Source: Raoultibacter massiliensis (GTDB lineage Bacteria; Actinomycetota; Coriobacteriia; Coriobacteriales; Eggerthellaceae). From it: DNA of 50,109 bases. The translations under genes and the position numbers were made by a program. The notes beneath the pieces were generated by a model that saw only the letters and a list, made by a program, of their open reading frames with translations, was not told the DNA's origin and did no database searches. This document shows positions 48,578 to 50,109 of this stretch, piece after piece. The stretch covers positions 1,751,450-1,801,558 of the forward strand of contig NZ_LT962671.1 of the NCBI RefSeq assembly GCF_900199545.1, written 5' to 3'. Positions within the stretch are counted from its first letter, which is position 1. Every line of letters starts with the position of its first letter.

Positions 48578-50109
48578 ATGAAGAAAGACCTGCTCGCATC
48601 CTGCATGGCGGCCCTCCTTGGAATAACGCTCTGTTCCCCTTGCGCTTGGGCTGCGCAGACGGAGAGCGCGGAAAGCTCCACCCCCCCCCAGGCTCCCTCG
48701 ACAGTCGGCGACGTCAACGGTAGCGAAGCCGTCCAGCCCGAACGGGAACCAGGGGCGCCCGATGAGGTTCAGGCCCCCGACGAAATAGACGACGAGACCG
48801 ACCGGGAGGCCGCAGGACTTGCTGACGGGGACTCCCTTCCAGTAGAAGCCGAAGCGAAGGCCAACGTTTCCGCCCCGCAAAGCTCCGCAGAAGCCCGCTC
48901 CAATGCCGCATCGGTCTTCGATATCGGAGACGGCCAGCCCTATGCCGGATTCGCCGAGGCGATCGCAGCCATACCCGACGATGCGGGCGATGTCGTCTTC
49001 AACGTCAAAAGCGATCTGTACCAAGACTATCGGGACTATCTGCCGGGCGGCATCTCGTTCAGCCTGCCCACCGATCGCAACATGACCTCGCTCACTATCA
49101 CCTCGGATGCAAACGAGCAAATCATCGTCGGCAACGGAGGATCGGATTCCTACTGCATCAACCTGTTCGCCAACGGCGTGCCGATCATCATCGAAGCTCC
49201 TCTGAAAATGAACGCCCTCATCTACGGCGGATCGAACGGCACGCCTCTTTCGGGAGCTTCGAGCATAACCGTTCGCGAAGGAGCCTTCGCGAGGAGCCTG
49301 TTCGGCGGAAGCCTCAACGCGGATCTCTCGGGCGATGCGACGATTCTCGTAGAAGGCACCGCCTCGACCGTCGTCGGCGGATGTCGGGCATACGCCTCGG
49401 ACAGCGGCCTGGCGAACGCTTCGGCGACGTTGCGCGGATCGTCTTTTGTCGACATCGGCGAAGCAGGCGGCGCCCAAAAGGCGATCGGAGGCGGCATCGC
49501 CTGCTTCCCGAGCAGCGGAAGCGCCGCTCTCAGCGCCGATGCGGCCACAACGGGCTCGACGAACATCACGGTGAACGGCTCGATCGACGAAGTGTACGGG
49601 GGCGGAAGCGCCGGGGCCGCATCGATCGCGCTCAGCACCCTTTCCAACACCGCCGCAACGGCAAACGTCGCCGGCAGCGCATCGATTACGTTCGGAGCGA
49701 AAGCCCAGGCGTATTCTTCGGGATCGATGAGCAAGATGCACGTGTACGGCGGCGGCCTCGCCACCGGCACCAGCAAGGAAAACGCCAACCGTTCGGCCGC
49801 CGACGTCGCAGGAACGGTCACCATCACGGCGCTCGAAGACGACACGGCGGCGCAATCCCAACCTGACAGCAAGGCGTTTTCGCGCTTTTACGGCGGCGGA
49901 TGCGCCCTGTACGGCGGCGCGCAGGCCAACGTGGGGGCAACCGTCATCATGACCGCCCGATGCGGGTGGGAATCGGCCGCCGGCATCATCGGCGGCGGCT
50001 ATGCGCTTGCAGGCGGCACGGCCGGCGGGGTCGGGGCGACGCCTGTTCCTTCTACCCATCCAGATGGTTATAAGAGACAGCCTTCGTCCTGCCCCTCTTT
50101 GTTTCCCTT
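48578..50109 (+). CDS. Large secreted glycine-rich repeat protein (partial)
   Basis: The frame is open to the window end (510 codons). The product starts MKKDLLASCMAALLGITLC, a Sec signal peptide with likely cleavage after AWA. A polar, Glu/Asp/Pro-rich linker to about residue 105 follows, then a repeating region in which glycine clusters recur at irregular intervals: FGGS, VVGG, AIGGG, VYGGG, VYGGGL, FYGGG, IIGGG. Such repeats suggest a beta-solenoid surface protein like the large adhesins of Coriobacteriia. AAGGA is 6 bp before the ATG at 48578; the ATG at 48575 is too near. Residues past about 50040 may not be genuine because of an adapter-like sequence. Confidence 0.75.
   Translation, partial: MKKDLLASCMAALLGITLCSPCAWAAQTESAESSTPPQAPSTVGDVNGSEAVQPEREPGAPDEVQAPDEIDDETDREAAGLADGDSLPVEAEAKANVSAPQSSAEARSNAASVFDIGDGQPYAGFAEAIAAIPDDAGDVVFNVKSDLYQDYRDYLPGGISFSLPTDRNMTSLTITSDANEQIIVGNGGSDSYCINLFANGVPIIIEAPLKMNALIYGGSNGTPLSGASSITVREGAFARSLFGGSLNADLSGDATILVEGTASTVVGGCRAYASDSGLANASATLRGSSFVDIGEAGGAQKAIGGGIACFPSSGSAALSADAATTGSTNITVNGSIDEVYGGGSAGAASIALSTLSNTAATANVAGSASITFGAKAQAYSSGSMSKMHVYGGGLATGTSKENANRSAADVAGTVTITALEDDTAAQSQPDSKAFSRFYGGGCALYGGAQANVGATVIMTARCGWESAAGIIGGGYALAGGTAGGVGATPVPSTHPDGYKRQPSSCPSLFP
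50062..50080. other. Sequence nearly identical to the Tn5 mosaic end (probable library adapter)
   Basis: AGATGGTTATAAGAGACAG at 50062-50080 matches the 19-bp mosaic end AGATGTGTATAAGAGACAG at 17 of 19 positions; the differing bases are a swapped pair. It lies 29 bases from the window end, among sequence that does not resemble the repeat protein before it. A technical origin (adapter or chimeric read at a contig end) is the simplest reading. Confidence 0.6.

Overview
The window is high-GC chromosomal DNA from an anaerobic actinobacterium, most likely a member of the Eggerthellaceae (class Coriobacteriia). This rests on gene content seen here: an N-terminal half of a multi-TM protein of the kind Eggerthella-type bacteria fuse to LuxR domains, a stand-alone Tat-exported flavoprotein reductase, a metF / B12-activation / metH cluster with the activation domain as a separate gene, ClpC under a perfect CIRCE operator, and Tat-type lipoproteins. 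No phage, transposase, CRISPR array or rRNA was seen. The right end looks like a contig end: it carries a near-copy of the Tn5 mosaic end used in sequencing libraries.

Layout. 1-8.7 kb: a truncated membrane protein, a Cys-rich mini-protein, two overlapping YhgE/Pip membrane proteins and an EF-G-like GTPase. 9-11.4 kb: a PGPGW membrane protein, then a compact redox cassette (CD1871A-type CXXC peptide, NapH-like polyferredoxin membrane protein, TlpA-type lipoprotein). 11.4-19.3 kb: an MTA/SAH deaminase, then a YnjBCD-like ABC importer operon with a phosphotransferase, divergent from a nucleoside hydrolase; together they suggest uptake and processing of a nucleoside-like compound. 19.4-22.3 kb: an Mrp/NBP35 Fe-S carrier ATPase and a Tat-lipoprotein flavin reductase. 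22.5-26.8 kb: a three-gene operon (possible ACP-like protein, FucI-fold protein, SufE) divergent from a PucR-type regulator; I find this the least explained functional unit. 26.9-31.8 kb: a membrane protein, tRNA-Ala(GGC), DNA-3-methyladenine glycosylase, a molybdate-type regulator divergent from a double-Mop molbindin, a gamma carbonic anhydrase and two orphans.

31.9-36.2 kb is the methionine branch of one-carbon metabolism (metF, methionine synthase activation protein, metH), apparently expressed from a promoter whose start site coincides with the metF ATG. A repeat-rich 500-bp intergenic stretch follows (27-bp perfect inverted repeats, 16-bp degenerate tandem repeats). 36.7-48.3 kb is mostly housekeeping on the minus strand: TspO-like protein, U32 peptidase, cysS, cysE, ispF, ispD, clpC, lysS, greA, tatA and tRNA-Pro(CGG). 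The last 1.5 kb on the plus strand is the start of a large secreted glycine-rich repeat protein, open at the window end.

Two exported proteins here carry twin-arginine signals with lipoboxes (the ABC binding protein and the flavin reductase), which fits the tatA gene in the same window. All functions are inferred from reading the protein sequences; no database search was run.
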